This document shows positions 9,588 through 17,917 of a stretch of DNA of 64,000 bases, in pieces. The position numbers and the translations under genes were made by a program. The notes under the pieces were generated by a model. It ran no database searches, was not told the DNA's origin, and saw only the letters and a list, made by a program, of their open reading frames with translations. The stretch covers positions 2,152,374 to 2,216,373 of the forward strand of contig NZ_JAHSPD010000001.1 in NCBI RefSeq assembly GCF_020141465.1, given 5' to 3'. The first letter of the stretch is position 1; each line of letters opens with the position of its first letter. The DNA is from Roseovarius carneus. GTDB lineage: Bacteria > Pseudomonadota > Alphaproteobacteria > Rhodobacterales > Rhodobacteraceae.

Positions 9588-9624
9588 CCGCGGGCGGGGG
9601 CATCTCTTTGTGCCTCGCCCGCGG
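9588..9624 (+). other. pufA-pufL intercistronic mRNA-stabilising hairpin
   Basis: The arms CCGCGGGCG (9588-9596) and CGCCCGCGG (9616-9624) pair perfectly. An inner stem, GGCA (9599-9602) with TGCC (9611-9614), closes an eight-base loop. No U-run follows. In Rhodobacter a hairpin at this place slows 3'-5' decay of pufBA mRNA and so raises LH1 over reaction-centre subunits. The same role is inferred here from position and structure. Confidence 0.8.
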
Positions 9625-9694
9625 TAACCAGAACAAGATATCGCAACATCGGGTGCGCCCTCTCTTTTGGGGTGTATCTGCAAGGAGTTAGACG

Positions 9695-10525
9695 ATGGCA
9701 CAGCTCAGCTTCGAGAGAAAATATCGCGTCCGTGGTGGGACGCTGGTGGGCGGCGATCTTTTCGATTTCTGGGTTGGTCCGTTCTATGTAGGGTTTTTTG
9801 GGGTGACGACGTTCTTCTTCGCCGCCTTGGGAACAATCCTCATTTTTTACGGCGCGGCCCTTGGAGACACGTGGAATCCGTGGCTCATTTCGATTGACCC
9901 GCCAAGTATTGAATACGGCCTTGGCTTTGCGCCTCTGGCAGAGGGAGGGCTGTGGCAGTTGATCACCATCTGTGCCACCGGGGCTTTCCTGAGTTGGATG
10001 ATGCGTGAGGTTGAAATCTGCCGCAAACTCGGGATCGGGTATCACGTACCCTTTGCCTTTGGTGTGGCAATCTTCGCCTATGTGACGCTGGTGGTGTTCC
10101 GCCCGGTCTTCATGGGTGCCTGGGGGCATGGCTTTCCCTACGGGATCTTCAGCCACCTCGATTGGGTGAATAACGTGGGGTATGCGTATGGCAACTTCCA
10201 CTATAACCCCGCTCACATGGTGGCCATCAGCTTCTTCTGGATCACCGCAGTCGCGCTTGCGCTGCACGGGTCCCTGGTTCTTTCGGCGGTCAACCCTGCC
10301 AAAGGTCAAGAAGTGAAGAGCCCCGATCACGAAGACACCTACTTCCGCGATCTGATCGGCTATTCGATCGGGCCGCTCGGTATTCACCGGCTGGGTCTCT
10401 TCCTCGCGCTGAGCGCTGGTTTCTGGAGTGCGATCTGTATCGTGATCTCCGGCACCATCTGGTTCGAGGAATGGATCGTCTGGTGGGATTGGTGGCTTGA
10501 ATTGCCCTGGTGGGCGGACCTTTAA
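9695..10525 (+). CDS. pufL: Reaction centre L subunit
   Basis: PufL is one of the two membrane subunits that bind the bacteriochlorophylls, bacteriopheophytins and quinones of the type II photosynthetic reaction centre. The 276-residue protein starts [20 protein letters not shown] and has five hydrophobic helices. Residues of the cofactor-binding core are visible, including [11 protein letters not shown] in the central part and LHGSLVLSA and [10 protein letters not shown] in the C-terminal half, with conserved histidines suited to bacteriochlorophyll and non-haem iron binding. It lies 13 bases upstream of pufM in the puf operon. Confidence 0.96.
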   Translation: MAQLSFERKYRVRGGTLVGGDLFDFWVGPFYVGFFGVTTFFFAALGTILIFYGAALGDTWNPWLISIDPPSIEYGLGFAPLAEGGLWQLITICATGAFLSWMMREVEICRKLGIGYHVPFAFGVAIFAYVTLVVFRPVFMGAWGHGFPYGIFSHLDWVNNVGYAYGNFHYNPAHMVAISFFWITAVALALHGSLVLSAVNPAKGQEVKSPDHEDTYFRDLIGYSIGPLGIHRLGLFLALSAGFWSAICIVISGTIWFEEWIVWWDWWLELPWWADL

Positions 10526-10538
10526 GGAGATATGAAAA

Positions 10539-11465
10539 ATGGCTGAATATCAGAACATTTTCACCCAAGTGCAGGTCCAAGGCCCTGCCGAGATGGGGGT
10601 CGCTGCCGACGCGGATACAGACCGCGAGCGCACCAAGGGCACGACGTTTTCGACACTGGCGGGCCTGTTTGGCAACGCACAGATTGGCCCCGTGCACCTT
10701 GGGTCCTTCGGGATGCTGGCGGTGATTGGCTTCGCCTCGTGGTTCTTCATTATCGGGATGAACTTCTGGGCGCAGGCCGGCTACTCGCCCGGCATTTTCT
10801 TCCGGGATCTCTTTTGGTTCTCGCTTGAACCTCCAGGACCGGAATACGGGCTGGGCTTTGCGCCACTGGCCGAAGGTGGCTGGTGGCTGATCGCGAGCTT
10901 CATGTTCGCGGTGGGCTGTGTCGCCTGGTGGGTGCGGACCTACCGTCGGGCAGAAGCGCTCGGGATGGGCAAACACGTGGCCTGGGCCTTTCTTGCTCTG
11001 CTGTGGCTCATCTTCGTGCTCAACTTCTTCCGCCCGATCCTTATGGGCAGCTGGTCTGAGGCGGTTCCTTACGGCATCTTCTCGCACCTTGACTGGACGA
11101 ACCTCTTCTCGATCACGTGGGGCAACCTCTTCTACAACCCGTTCCACGCACTCTCGATCGCCTTCCTTTATGGCTCGGCCCTGCTCTTTGCGATGCACGG
11201 CGCAACCATTCTGGCGGTCAGCCGCTTCGGCGGTGAGCGCGAGATCGAACAAATCGTGGACCGCGGCACAGCCTCGGAACGTGCGGCGCTCTTCTGGCGC
11301 TGGACCATGGGCTTCAACGCCACGATGGAAGGGATTCACCGCTGGGCTTGGTGGTTTGCCGTGCTGACGCCGCTGACAGGCGGGATCGGTATCCTGCTGA
11401 CCGGCACTGTGGTCGACAACTGGTTTGTCTGGGCACAGGACCACGGCTACGCGCCGCTGAACTGA
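10539..11465 (+). CDS. pufM: Reaction centre M subunit
   Basis: PufM pairs with PufL to form the core of the photosynthetic reaction centre. The 308-residue protein has five membrane helices. Recognisable segments are [43 protein letters not shown], whose Glu context is expected to chelate the non-haem iron, and [16 protein letters not shown] Shine-Dalgarno AAGGAG precedes the start. The protein ends YAPLN with no extension. The next gene is a pufX homologue rather than pufC, so no bound tetraheme cytochrome is encoded here. Confidence 0.96.
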   Translation: MAEYQNIFTQVQVQGPAEMGVAADADTDRERTKGTTFSTLAGLFGNAQIGPVHLGSFGMLAVIGFASWFFIIGMNFWAQAGYSPGIFFRDLFWFSLEPPGPEYGLGFAPLAEGGWWLIASFMFAVGCVAWWVRTYRRAEALGMGKHVAWAFLALLWLIFVLNFFRPILMGSWSEAVPYGIFSHLDWTNLFSITWGNLFYNPFHALSIAFLYGSALLFAMHGATILAVSRFGGEREIEQIVDRGTASERAALFWRWTMGFNATMEGIHRWAWWFAVLTPLTGGIGILLTGTVVDNWFVWAQDHGYAPLN

Positions 11466-11476
11466 GGAGAGACACG

Positions 11477-11716
11477 ATGAGTAACGACAACGATATCCTT
11501 CGAACTTCGGACAGCAGCTTTCGTTTGCGTGCTGACGCCTTGGCCCTAATGCTGAAAGGGGGCGGCTATGCAGCCCTCTTTTGCGGAGCGCTCTTGGTGA
11601 TCTGGTTCGTGCTGGTGGGCATCGGTGCCCTCCTGCCGCCAGAATCGAAGGAAGCAGATGACCCGAACCCCAACTTCTCGATGGTGGTTCCGGAGGCCGA
11701 GCGCACGTTCGGATAA
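11477..11716 (+). CDS. pufX: PufX-like core-complex protein
   Basis: PufX sits in the LH1 ring of Rhodobacter-type core complexes, where it leaves a gap for quinone exchange and helps organise dimers. The frame at 11477 gives 79 residues, about the family length, directly after pufM and preceded by a GAGGAG ribosome site. It has a polar N-terminus, one membrane segment from about residue 22 to 53 that opens with KGGGYAA, and a polar, Pro-rich tail (PPESKEADDPNPN). Sequence similarity to characterised PufX proteins is always low, so the call rests on position, size, topology and the Gly-rich helix. Confidence 0.85.
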   Translation: MSNDNDILRTSDSSFRLRADALALMLKGGGYAALFCGALLVIWFVLVGIGALLPPESKEADDPNPNFSMVVPEAERTFG

Positions 11717-11721
11717 GAGAT

Positions 11722-11787
11722 CAGATGGCGGGCCGCATACCCGCCATCTGTTACGGTGCAGGATCTTTTCACGCGTTTAGATCCTGC
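11722..11787 (+). terminator. Two consecutive hairpins at the end of the puf operon
   Basis: The first stem pairs CAGATGGCGGG (11722-11732) with CCCGCCATCTG (11740-11750). The second pairs GCAGGATCT (11758-11766) with AGATCCTGC (11779-11787). Neither has a long U-run, so they may act as RNA-stability barriers or as a leaky stop that lets some transcription continue into dxs. Their place just after pufX matches the 3' end expected for the main puf message. Confidence 0.6.
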
Positions 11788-11931
11788 GCCTTCGGGGCTT
11801 CCAAGCCTCGGTTCCCTTCCTGTTGGCTACAGGAGCGTGGCGTCGCGAGGGGGTAACTCAGCGCGGCGCCATTTGCCTTCCATCGGTGGCGAAACCGATG
11901 AAAGATATCCAGAGCACGAAGGAAACATATC

Positions 11932-13848
11932 ATGAATACACCTGCCACACCAATCCTTGATCGCGTCGCCTCTCCGGCGGATCTGCGCCGCCTTAGCGAC
12001 GGGGCGCTTGGCCAGCTGGCGGATGAGCTGCGCGCCGAGGTTGTCTCGGCCGTCTCCGAGACTGGCGGGCATCTGGGGTCTTCCTTGGGTGTGGTGGAAA
12101 TGACGGTGGCGATCCATGCGGTTTTTGATACGCCGCACGACAAGCTGATCTGGGATGTGGGCCACCAATGCTATCCGCACAAGATTTTGACGGGCCGCCG
12201 GGACCGTATCCGCACGTTGCGCCAAGAGGGGGGCTTGAGCGGTTTCACCAAACGCGCCGAGAGTGATTATGACCCTTTCGGCGCCGCACATAGCTCCACC
12301 TCAATCAGCGCCGCTTTGGGCTTTGCAGTGGGGCGCGATATGGGCCAGCCGACGGGCGACGCGATCGCGGTAATCGGCGATGGCTCGATCAGCGCGGGGA
12401 TGGCCTATGAGGCGCTGAACAACGCGGGCGCGGAGGGGCGGCGTCTTTTCGTGATCCTCAACGACAACGAGATGTCCATCGCCCCGCCGGTGGGCGCGAT
12501 GTCGAGCTATCTCAGCTCCATCGGTGGCACACCTATTGGCCAGATGGCCGAGGATTTTGAGAAAGCCCTTCCCGGCCCCTTGCGTGATCACGCGCGCCGC
12601 GCACGGCAGCTTGTGACCGGACAGATGAGCCAGGGGCGCGGCACGATGTTCGAGGATCTGGGCTTTCAGTATTATGGCCCCATCGACGGGCACGATATGG
12701 GACAGCTTCTGGCCGTTCTGCGCTCGGCCCATACACGGGCCACGGGGCCGGTGCTCATCCATTGCTGCACCGTGAAGGGCAAAGGGTATGGCCCCGCCGA
12801 GACGGCGGCGGACAAATATCACGGCGTGGCCAAATTTGATGTGGAGACCGGCGCGCAGGCCAAGAAACTGCCCAACGCGCCCAGCTATACGCGTGTCTTT
12901 GGCGATGCCCTGCTGCAAGAGGCGCGCGCAGATAGCCGCGTTGTTGCGGTGACGGCGGCGATGCCATCGGGCACGGGGGTCAATATCCTTGCCGATGCGC
13001 TGCCCGGGCGGGTGTTTGACGTAGGGATTGCTGAGCAGCATGGCGTGACCTTTGCCGCCGGGATGGCCGCGTCGGGGCTCAAACCCTTCTGCGCGATTTA
13101 TTCCACGTTTTTGCAGCGTGGCTATGACCAAGTGGTGCATGACGTGGCGCTGCAAAACCTGCCGGTGCGCTTTGCGATTGACCGTGCGGGCCTTGTGGGT
13201 GCGGACGGGCCCACACATGCGGGCGCGTTCGACATTTCCTATATGACGGCGCTGCCCAACATGACCGTCATGGCCGCTGCGGATGAGGCGGAGCTGATGC
13301 ATATGGTGGCCACGGCCGCCGCACATGACAGCGGCCCGATTGCCTTCCGCTTTCCACGCGGCGAGGGGACAGGGACGTCCCTGCCGGAGCGCGGCGAGGT
13401 TTTGGAGATTGGCCGTGGCCGGGTGATCCGTGAGGGCGCGGATGTGGCGCTTTTGTCCTTCGGGGCGCATCTGGCCGAGGTTGAGAAGGCCGCTGCCATG
13501 CTGGCCGAGCAGGGTGTCGAGGCCACCGTCGCCGATGCGCGCTTTGCCAAGCCGCTCGACATGGATCTCATCCGGCAGCTTGCGCGCAATCACAAGGCGC
13601 TGATCACGGTGGAGCAGGGCTCGAAGGGCGGTTTCGGCGCGATGGTGCTGCATGCGCTTGCCAATGAGGGCTGGCTCGACGGGAGCCTCGCGGTGCGCAC
13701 GATGACATTGCCCGACCGCTTCATTGATCAGGCGGCCCCCGATGCGATGTATGCGGATGCGGGGCTCACTGCGGGCGATATCGCGGCCAGTGCGATGCAG
13801 GCCCTGGGCCGCACGCGGATGGCCAAAGGCGGCGTGCTGCCCAGCTAG
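11932..13848 (+). CDS. dxs: 1-deoxy-D-xylulose-5-phosphate synthase
   Basis: Dxs is a thiamine-diphosphate enzyme that joins pyruvate and glyceraldehyde 3-phosphate, the first step of the MEP pathway to isoprenoids. It feeds both carotenoids and the bacteriochlorophyll tail. The 638-residue protein has the GHLGSSLG and [12 protein letters not shown] segments, the ThDP/Mg motif [18 protein letters not shown] followed by NDNEMSI, and the transketolase-like middle domain with [23 protein letters not shown] precedes the start. It lies in the PGC 215 bases after pufX, as in Rhodobacter, and a hairpin closes it against the convergent idi. Confidence 0.95.
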   Translation: MNTPATPILDRVASPADLRRLSDGALGQLADELRAEVVSAVSETGGHLGSSLGVVEMTVAIHAVFDTPHDKLIWDVGHQCYPHKILTGRRDRIRTLRQEGGLSGFTKRAESDYDPFGAAHSSTSISAALGFAVGRDMGQPTGDAIAVIGDGSISAGMAYEALNNAGAEGRRLFVILNDNEMSIAPPVGAMSSYLSSIGGTPIGQMAEDFEKALPGPLRDHARRARQLVTGQMSQGRGTMFEDLGFQYYGPIDGHDMGQLLAVLRSAHTRATGPVLIHCCTVKGKGYGPAETAADKYHGVAKFDVETGAQAKKLPNAPSYTRVFGDALLQEARADSRVVAVTAAMPSGTGVNILADALPGRVFDVGIAEQHGVTFAAGMAASGLKPFCAIYSTFLQRGYDQVVHDVALQNLPVRFAIDRAGLVGADGPTHAGAFDISYMTALPNMTVMAAADEAELMHMVATAAAHDSGPIAFRFPRGEGTGTSLPERGEVLEIGRGRVIREGADVALLSFGAHLAEVEKAAAMLAEQGVEATVADARFAKPLDMDLIRQLARNHKALITVEQGSKGGFGAMVLHALANEGWLDGSLAVRTMTLPDRFIDQAAPDAMYADAGLTAGDIAASAMQALGRTRMAKGGVLPS

Positions 13849-13870
13849 GGCATTGGACCAGACATAGAAA

Positions 13871-13901
13871 AACGCCGCGCAAGTAAGACCTGCGCGGCGT
13901 T
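13871..13901. terminator. Bidirectional terminator between dxs and idi
   Basis: AACGCCGCGCA (13871-13881) and TGCGCGGCGTT (13891-13901) form a perfect 11-bp stem with a nine-base loop. The + strand continues as TTGTTGTTTT, and on the other strand the stem is also followed by a T-rich run. It lies between the convergent ends of dxs and idi, so it can terminate both. Confidence 0.88.
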
Positions 13902-13923
13902 TTGTTGTTTTGGCTTTGCCTGC

Positions 13924-14460
13924 TTACGCGATCTTGAGGGCAGGGCGGTCGAAAATGGCGCTGTGGTAATTCTCAAGGTAGATGCGCAGCCACGGCGTGA
14001 AGAGGTCCGGCTCGTTCGCGGCGCGTTCCACCAACGTGTCGACATTGACCCATTCGGTCTCCATCACCTCATCTGGGTTGCACTGCACCGTCATCGTCTC
14101 GGGTGCTTCGGCGAGATAAATCTCTACCACTTCATGTTCGATCAGGCCGCCGCCGACATCTGCGCGATACTCCACGCGCCCACGGTGGCGATAGCTGAGG
14201 CCCGTCACGCCGAGTTCTTCCTCCATGCGCCGCGCGGCGCAATCGAGGCTTTTCTCGTCCCAGTTGGGATGGGTGCAGCAGGTGTTGGCCCAAAGGCCCG
14301 GCGTATGATATTTTCCCAGCGCACGGCGTTGGATCAGCACGTCATCGCCGCTGACCACGAAGACGGAGACGGCCTTGTGCCGCAATCCGCGCTTATGCAC
14401 TTCAAGTTTTTCCACTGGGACGAGCGTGTCGCCCACCCATGCCGGAATCATAGCAGTCAT
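13924..14460 (-). CDS. idi: Isopentenyl-diphosphate delta-isomerase, type 1
   Basis: Idi interconverts isopentenyl and dimethylallyl diphosphate, balancing substrate for CrtE and for phytol-chain synthesis. The 178-residue protein has the type I Nudix-like features: the catalytic Cys context WANTCCTHP near residue 62, the HKAVSVFVV start of the fold, and the metal-binding helix RRMEEELG. It is the last gene of the leftward bchG-orf427-bchP-idi operon, and its ATG overlaps the bchP stop by four bases. The PGC location links it to pigment supply rather than general isoprenoid metabolism. Confidence 0.94.
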   Translation of the reverse strand: MTAMIPAWVGDTLVPVEKLEVHKRGLRHKAVSVFVVSGDDVLIQRRALGKYHTPGLWANTCCTHPNWDEKSLDCAARRMEEELGVTGLSYRHRGRVEYRADVGGGLIEHEVVEIYLAEAPETMTVQCNPDEVMETEWVNVDTLVERAANEPDLFTPWLRIYLENYHSAIFDRPALKIA

Positions 14461-15635
14461 GTTCTCTCCACAGAGACCAAGCGCGTCAAATGCGCCAGGT
14501 TTTTCAGGCCGATCTTGAGATGCGCCATCGGGCGCGCCTTGACCAGTTTCTTGTTCATATATGCCTCGAATGTGAGGCGCTGCACGTCGATATCATGGCA
14601 TAGCGACACGAAGCGTTCGCGCCGCTCGTCCGAGCGGTAATAAGCATTTTGCATTGAGGCCAGCACGCGGAACACGGTCTTATGTTCCTTCATGAAGAGC
14701 GAGCGGGCGAGTTTGAGGTTCTTGACCTTGCCGGTCACAAGCGTGGCGGCGCAGGCGGTGGCGGCCACGCGACCCCCGACCATGGCATAATAGATGCCTT
14801 CGCCCGAAGAGGGCGCGACAACACCTGCCGCGTCCCCGGCCAGCACCACGTCCAAGCCGTTGTCCCAGCGGTCCAAAGGCTTGAGCGGGATGGGCGCACC
14901 TTCACGGCGCAGCGTCTCGCAATCGGTGAGACCCGCCATTTCGCGCAGATCAGCGGTGGCTTTCTTGAGATCCACCGAGGCCACTTCGGTGCCCATGCCG
15001 ACAGAGGCGCTATCGCCATGCGGGAAGACCCAGCCGTAGAAATCGGGGCTGATCTTGCCGTCATAGATCACATCACAGCGCGCGGGATCATAAATTGCCG
15101 TCTTGGCAGGGGCCTTGATGATCTCGTGATAGGCCAGAACGTAAGGGATCGTGTCGCCGCCGGGCACCTCGGCGCGTCCCACCTTGGAGCGCGCACCATC
15201 GGCACCGATAATCAGCTTCGTTGGCAGGGCGCGCTCTTGGCCGCTGGCCTTGTCGCGGAAGATCACGGCGGTGCCATCCTCGCCACGCTCAATCCGCAGA
15301 AAAGTGCCGGTGAACAACTTGGCCCCGGCCTCCACCGCGCGGTTGCGCAGAAAGGGATCAAAATCCTTGCGGTCCACCATGCCGACAAACCCGTTCTCGA
15401 TAGGGATGTCCACGTGACGGCCCGTGGGCGAAATCATGCGCGCGGTGTTGACCTTGGCGACAAGCTGCGCGTCCTCAATGTGGAAATCGCGCATCAGACG
15501 CGGCGGGATCGCCCCGCCGCAGGGTTTGATACGGCCATCACGGTCCAGAAGGGCGACGCTATGGCCCGAACGAACCAGATCTTCTGCGGCTGTGGCACCT
15601 GAGGGACCGCCCCCGACAACAACGACATCATACAT
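14457..15635 (-). CDS. bchP: Geranylgeranyl (bacteriochlorophyll) reductase
   Basis: BchP reduces three double bonds of the geranylgeranyl group, giving the phytyl tail of bacteriochlorophyll a. The 392-residue flavoprotein opens with the FAD-binding motif VVVGGGPSGATAAEDL and contains the family segments KPCGGAIPPR near residue 38, IGADGARSKVGRAEVPG near 143 and AGDAAGVVAPSSGEGIYYAM near 270. It lies three bases after the MFS gene orf427 and overlaps idi, within an operon that makes and attaches the pigment tail. Confidence 0.94.
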   Translation of the reverse strand: MYDVVVVGGGPSGATAAEDLVRSGHSVALLDRDGRIKPCGGAIPPRLMRDFHIEDAQLVAKVNTARMISPTGRHVDIPIENGFVGMVDRKDFDPFLRNRAVEAGAKLFTGTFLRIERGEDGTAVIFRDKASGQERALPTKLIIGADGARSKVGRAEVPGGDTIPYVLAYHEIIKAPAKTAIYDPARCDVIYDGKISPDFYGWVFPHGDSASVGMGTEVASVDLKKATADLREMAGLTDCETLRREGAPIPLKPLDRWDNGLDVVLAGDAAGVVAPSSGEGIYYAMVGGRVAATACAATLVTGKVKNLKLARSLFMKEHKTVFRVLASMQNAYYRSDERRERFVSLCHDIDVQRLTFEAYMNKKLVKARPMAHLKIGLKNLAHLTRLVSVERT

Positions 15636-15638
15636 ATG

Positions 15639-16922
15639 CTATTCTCCCGGAACGAGGGCGCGGCGGGTCATGCTACGCTCCATGACTTGGGCCGCCATGA
15701 AGGCTGCGGCGATGAAAAGGGCGGCCTCGAAGACAAAGACGAGGCCGAATGATTGTGACGTGCTGAGGCTGGTCATGCGGAACACATCCACAAGCGCGGC
15801 ACCGGTGAGGCCACCAAAGCCCGCCGCGATGGCCTGTGCCGCGCCCCAAAGGCCCATGCGTGTGCCCTCGCGCCGCTCCCGGCCCGCACCGGCGAGTGCC
15901 ATCATCGAGCCGATGGCGGCAACCGCGAACATCCCGTTGAAAAAGCCCAATGCCACGACCGCGGCGGTCAAAGGCGCGCCCGGCCCGATCGTGCCGAGCG
16001 AGGCAATCGCCAGGAGTGCCACGCAGGAGCCAAGGCAGCCCGCGATCACCCAGGAGCGCAGCGCGCCCCATTTGAGGCCCGTGGCCGCGATCCCCACAAG
16101 GAGCATGCCGATGAAGACACCGCCGTTTTGCGCGCCGCTGAGCGATGTGGACTGTCCGGGCGTGAAGCCGAAGACCAGACCTGCATAAGGCTCAAGGATC
16201 AGCTCCTGCATGAAATAGGCCGTCATGGAGAGGAAAACGAAGAGGGTGAAATTGCGCGCCTCACGCTCGCGCCAGACCTCTTTGAGGCCATCGAGAAAGG
16301 GTGTTTTTTCCGGCTCCTGTTCGGCATGGACGGCGCGCTCGACGCCCCAGACTGCGATGACTGTGACGAGCACGGCCAGCGCACAGACGCTCCCCACGAT
16401 GCGCAAGAGAAGCGCTGGCGTATAGGGGTCCAGCATGGCGCCCACGATGCCCGCCGTGGCCGCGATCCCGAAGATCATCATCAGCCACACGATGGTGGCA
16501 GCAGCGGCGCGCCGGGTGGGGGCAGTGGCCGTGGCCATGAGCGCCAGAAGCGATGTGCCGCCCGCGCCCACACCCACACCGATGAGGGTATAGGCCAGCA
16601 CGCTGAGCAACAGGCCAAGGGTTGCCGCCTGCGGGATCAGCCAGACAGCAACCGCCGCAAGGAAAGCCCCAAGTGCCAGAATGGCCATGCCGGTGATGAT
16701 CCAGAAGGTCCGATTGCCGCCCGCATCGGATTTGAACCCCCAACCGGGGCGCGACAGCTGGATGGCATAGTGCAACCCGACGAGAAGGCCGGGGATCAAA
16801 GCGGGCAGGGCCAGCTCGACAATCATCAGTCGGTTCAGCGTCGATGTGGTCAGCACCACAATCGCGCCAAGCGCCATCTGCACGAGGCCGAGGCGGAAAA
16901 TCTGGACCCAGCTGAGTTTCAT
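15639..16922 (-). CDS. PucC/LhaA-family MFS membrane protein (BCH2/ORF428 type)
   Basis: This 427-residue protein has about 12 hydrophobic segments and belongs to the PucC/LhaA/BCH2 branch of the major facilitator superfamily. The related orf427/428 protein lies between bchG and bchP in Rhodobacter, as here. The family motif TLNRLMIVEL near residue 28 also occurs in LhaA, encoded about 13 kb away in this window. Members are thought to help deliver bacteriochlorophyll to antenna polypeptides or to assemble the complexes. The exact substrate of this member is unknown. It overlaps bchG by four bases and is followed three bases later by bchP. Confidence 0.85.
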   Translation of the reverse strand: MKLSWVQIFRLGLVQMALGAIVVLTTSTLNRLMIVELALPALIPGLLVGLHYAIQLSRPGWGFKSDAGGNRTFWIITGMAILALGAFLAAVAVWLIPQAATLGLLLSVLAYTLIGVGVGAGGTSLLALMATATAPTRRAAAATIVWLMMIFGIAATAGIVGAMLDPYTPALLLRIVGSVCALAVLVTVIAVWGVERAVHAEQEPEKTPFLDGLKEVWREREARNFTLFVFLSMTAYFMQELILEPYAGLVFGFTPGQSTSLSGAQNGGVFIGMLLVGIAATGLKWGALRSWVIAGCLGSCVALLAIASLGTIGPGAPLTAAVVALGFFNGMFAVAAIGSMMALAGAGRERREGTRMGLWGAAQAIAAGFGGLTGAALVDVFRMTSLSTSQSFGLVFVFEAALFIAAAFMAAQVMERSMTRRALVPGE

Positions 16923-17827
16923 GAGACACCTCCCAAGGCGCGCAGGGCGAAGGCGGCGATCATCATGCCCGAGACATAGAGCGTGATGCCGGTGCCGTTA
17001 TACCAAGGTGTGCGGCCCTTTGGGTCGCTCAGAAGGACGCGCATGGCCCAGAACTGCACCGCAAGAAGGGCCGCGATGGCCAGAGCGTGCCATGGGCGAT
17101 CCCATGTGAACAGAAGCGCGATGACCACGACTTGCGGGATCGCCATGACCCAGCAGGCAAGGCGCGCGGCGCGCGCAGGGCCCATCGTGACGGGCAGGGA
17201 GTTGAGCCCCATCTGCCGGTCGCCTTCAAGGGCCTTGAAATCATTGAGGGTCATGATGCCATGCGCGCCAAGCCCGTAGAGGAGCGCGATCAGCATTGTC
17301 TCCCATGAGGGCGCACCAGCGGCCAAAACAGCCGCGCCGGTGATCCACGGCAGTGTCTCGTAGCACAGACCGCAAAGGCCCGGACCCCAGATGCCAGAAC
17401 GCTTGGCGCGCACAGGCTCGGCCGAATAGGCCCAAGCGGCGGCAACGCCAAGGATCGTCGCGCCAAAGCCCCACGGCCCAAGCTGCCAACCGATCAGAAG
17501 AGACAGGCCTGTCATGGCCAGCGCCACGTAAAGACCCCAGCGACCGGGCACCCGGCCCGAGGGGATGGGGCGGTCCGGTTCGTTGATCGCGTCCACATGA
17601 CGGTCGCACCAGTCATTTGCGGCCTGACTCATCCCGCAGACCACGGGGCCTGCAAGGATCACACCCAGAAGCACCAAAAGCCACTGCCCGGAAGGCGAGG
17701 CACCCGAAGATACGGCCCCACAGAGATACGCCCACATGGGCGGAAACCATGTGATGGGCTTGATCAGTCGCAAAAGTGCGAGAGGATCTGGGAGCCGCCG
17801 GGGGGTGATGATTGGAGTATCGGCCAT
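16919..17827 (-). CDS. bchG: Bacteriochlorophyll synthase (bacteriochlorophyllide geranylgeranyltransferase)
   Basis: BchG esterifies bacteriochlorophyllide a with geranylgeranyl (or phytyl) diphosphate. It is a UbiA-type membrane prenyltransferase. The 302-residue protein has the N-terminal segment LIKPITWFPPMWAYLCGAVSSG, typical of the family, the first aspartate-rich motif NDWCDRHVDAINEPDRPIPSG near residue 78, and the second, DFKALEGDRQMG, near residue 205. No Shine-Dalgarno sequence is visible before the ATG, and a PpsR-type operator ends two bases upstream of it. bchE and bchJ, which sit upstream of bchG in Rhodobacter, are absent here. Confidence 0.94.
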   Translation of the reverse strand: MADTPIITPRRLPDPLALLRLIKPITWFPPMWAYLCGAVSSGASPSGQWLLVLLGVILAGPVVCGMSQAANDWCDRHVDAINEPDRPIPSGRVPGRWGLYVALAMTGLSLLIGWQLGPWGFGATILGVAAAWAYSAEPVRAKRSGIWGPGLCGLCYETLPWITGAAVLAAGAPSWETMLIALLYGLGAHGIMTLNDFKALEGDRQMGLNSLPVTMGPARAARLACWVMAIPQVVVIALLFTWDRPWHALAIAALLAVQFWAMRVLLSDPKGRTPWYNGTGITLYVSGMMIAAFALRALGGVS

Positions 17828-17829
17828 AG

Positions 17830-17881
17830 TGTCAGTTTAGCCTGACACCGTGTGTATCGCAAGTGTAAATCAAGATTTACA
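17830..17881 (-). promoter_or_regulatory. bchG promoter with two PpsR/CrtJ-type operators
   Basis: Exact TGT-N12-ACA palindromes lie at 17830-17847 and 17864-17881. On the minus strand, TTGCGA (17862-17857) and TAAACT (17839-17834), with a 17-base spacer, make a plausible sigma70 promoter. Its -10 lies inside the proximal operator, and its start point would fall at or next to the bchG ATG (17827). The operators are seen directly; the promoter and start point are inferred. Confidence 0.78.
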
Positions 17882-17917
17882 CTGCGCCTGAAGAGCCTTG
17901 CTTAAAAGGGTGGCGGC

